From positions 1-6,153 of the forward strand of contig JALVEJ010000004.1 of assembly GCA_027031025.1 (NCBI GenBank): a DNA stretch of 6,153 bases, written 5' to 3'. Source of the stretch: Flavobacteriales bacterium. Its GTDB lineage: Bacteria > Bacteroidota > Bacteroidia > Flavobacteriales > Flavobacteriaceae. Under the pieces are notes generated by a model that searched no databases, was not told where the DNA came from, and saw only the letters and a program-made list of their open reading frames with translations. The position numbers and the translations under genes are program-made. Of the stretch, positions 5,857 to 6,153 are shown one piece after another (position 1 is the first letter of the stretch; every line of letters starts with the position of its first letter).

Positions 5857-6145
5857 TGATGATCAATAATAGGTAAACCACTGCCACAACCAATCCAATA
5901 AAGAAACCCAAAAGCGTCCAGGTTTTGGCATTTTCCGACGCCCTTTTTGCACCTTCGATATCCCCGGCATAAAACAAAGTTTCAACCTTGGTAGCGTAAA
6001 TGATACCAATAATACCAAAGGGCAAACAACAAAACAAAGTAACCAAAATGGATTCCAGCAACCAACTCTTTGGTGGTTTTTGTTGCGAAACATTAACCGT
6101 AGGCTGGTTTTGTTGAGTGTTTTGCGGATTGTTTAAATTTTCCAT
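5834..6145 (-). CDS. CD225/dispanin family small membrane protein
   Basis: This 103-residue protein begins with a polar, Gln/Asn-rich tail (2-26) and then shows the CD225 (dispanin) domain: a first membrane segment with LFCCLPFGIIGIIYATKV (37-54), a loop with YAGDIEGAKRASENAKTW (59-76), and a second membrane helix (about 78-98). The CCLPFGI and GD.EGA..AS..AK pattern is diagnostic of the domain. In animals the domain occurs in interferon-induced membrane proteins; the bacterial role is unknown and nothing here shows an antiviral function. ATG at 6145 is a clear start, and the 8 bases before it give no promoter information because the window ends. The 3' end overlaps the DUF2752 gene, so the two form one transcript. 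Confidence 0.85.
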   Translation of the reverse strand: MENLNNPQNTQQNQPTVNVSQQKPPKSWLLESILVTLFCCLPFGIIGIIYATKVETLFYAGDIEGAKRASENAKTWTLLGFFIGLVVAVVYLLLIIIGAASGV

Positions 6146-6153
6146 GACTTTTA

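Noticed and set aside
5834..6145. CD225 protein as part of an antiphage defence system, by analogy with interferon-induced membrane proteins
   Set aside because: Only the domain is shared. No defence genes, nuclease partners or mobile-element markers are visible in the window.
1..6153. CRISPR arrays, tRNA or rRNA genes, transposases, phage genes
   Set aside because: I looked for regularly spaced repeats, cloverleaf-like segments and transposase or integrase motifs in the translated frames and found none.

Overview
This window looks like an ordinary chromosomal segment from a member of the Bacteroidota, plausibly Flavobacteriia-like. The evidence is the bamD-rpoZ-coaBC gene order, the elongated Bacteroidota-type omega subunit, a DUF4252 protein, a TPR-transmembrane-LuxR regulator, TAnnTTTG-type promoter motifs, the absence of clear Shine-Dalgarno sequences, and a GC-rich intergenic repeat of a kind I associate with this phylum. 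All protein genes I can support appear intact, except coaBC, which runs off the left edge.

Layout. Positions 1-1947 (minus strand) are a tight housekeeping operon read from right to left: bamD (outer-membrane beta-barrel assembly lipoprotein), rpoZ (RNA polymerase omega, sharing an ATGA overlap with bamD), and coaBC (bifunctional coenzyme A biosynthesis enzyme, starting at a TTG 9 bases after the rpoZ stop). A TAACTTTG promoter motif lies 17 bases before the bamD start. Positions 2047-3648 (minus) encode a membrane-anchored regulator with a signal peptide, TPR repeats, one transmembrane helix and a LuxR-type helix-turn-helix. It is divergent from xth (exonuclease III, 3764-4564, plus strand) across a 115-base intergenic region.

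Positions 4565-4775 form a 211-base gap between two convergent genes. It is mostly a GC-rich, hairpin-forming repeat element (about 4571-4684) followed by AT-rich sequence. Then, on the minus strand and read from right to left, come a CD225/dispanin small membrane protein (6145-5834), an overlapping DUF2752 membrane protein with a CPF...CPGCGSQR motif (5856-5464), a 172-base gap with promoter-like and direct-repeat sequences, and an exported DUF4252 protein (5291-4776).

How the genes work together. The left operon joins envelope assembly, transcription and cofactor synthesis, a standard arrangement for the phylum. The right side is a CD225-DUF2752 pair, very likely translationally coupled, whose function is unknown to me. 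I do not see an obvious new defence, mobile or biosynthetic system. The most unexplained DNA is the structured repeat at 4571-4684. The least understood genes are the CD225-DUF2752 pair and the TPR-LuxR regulator.
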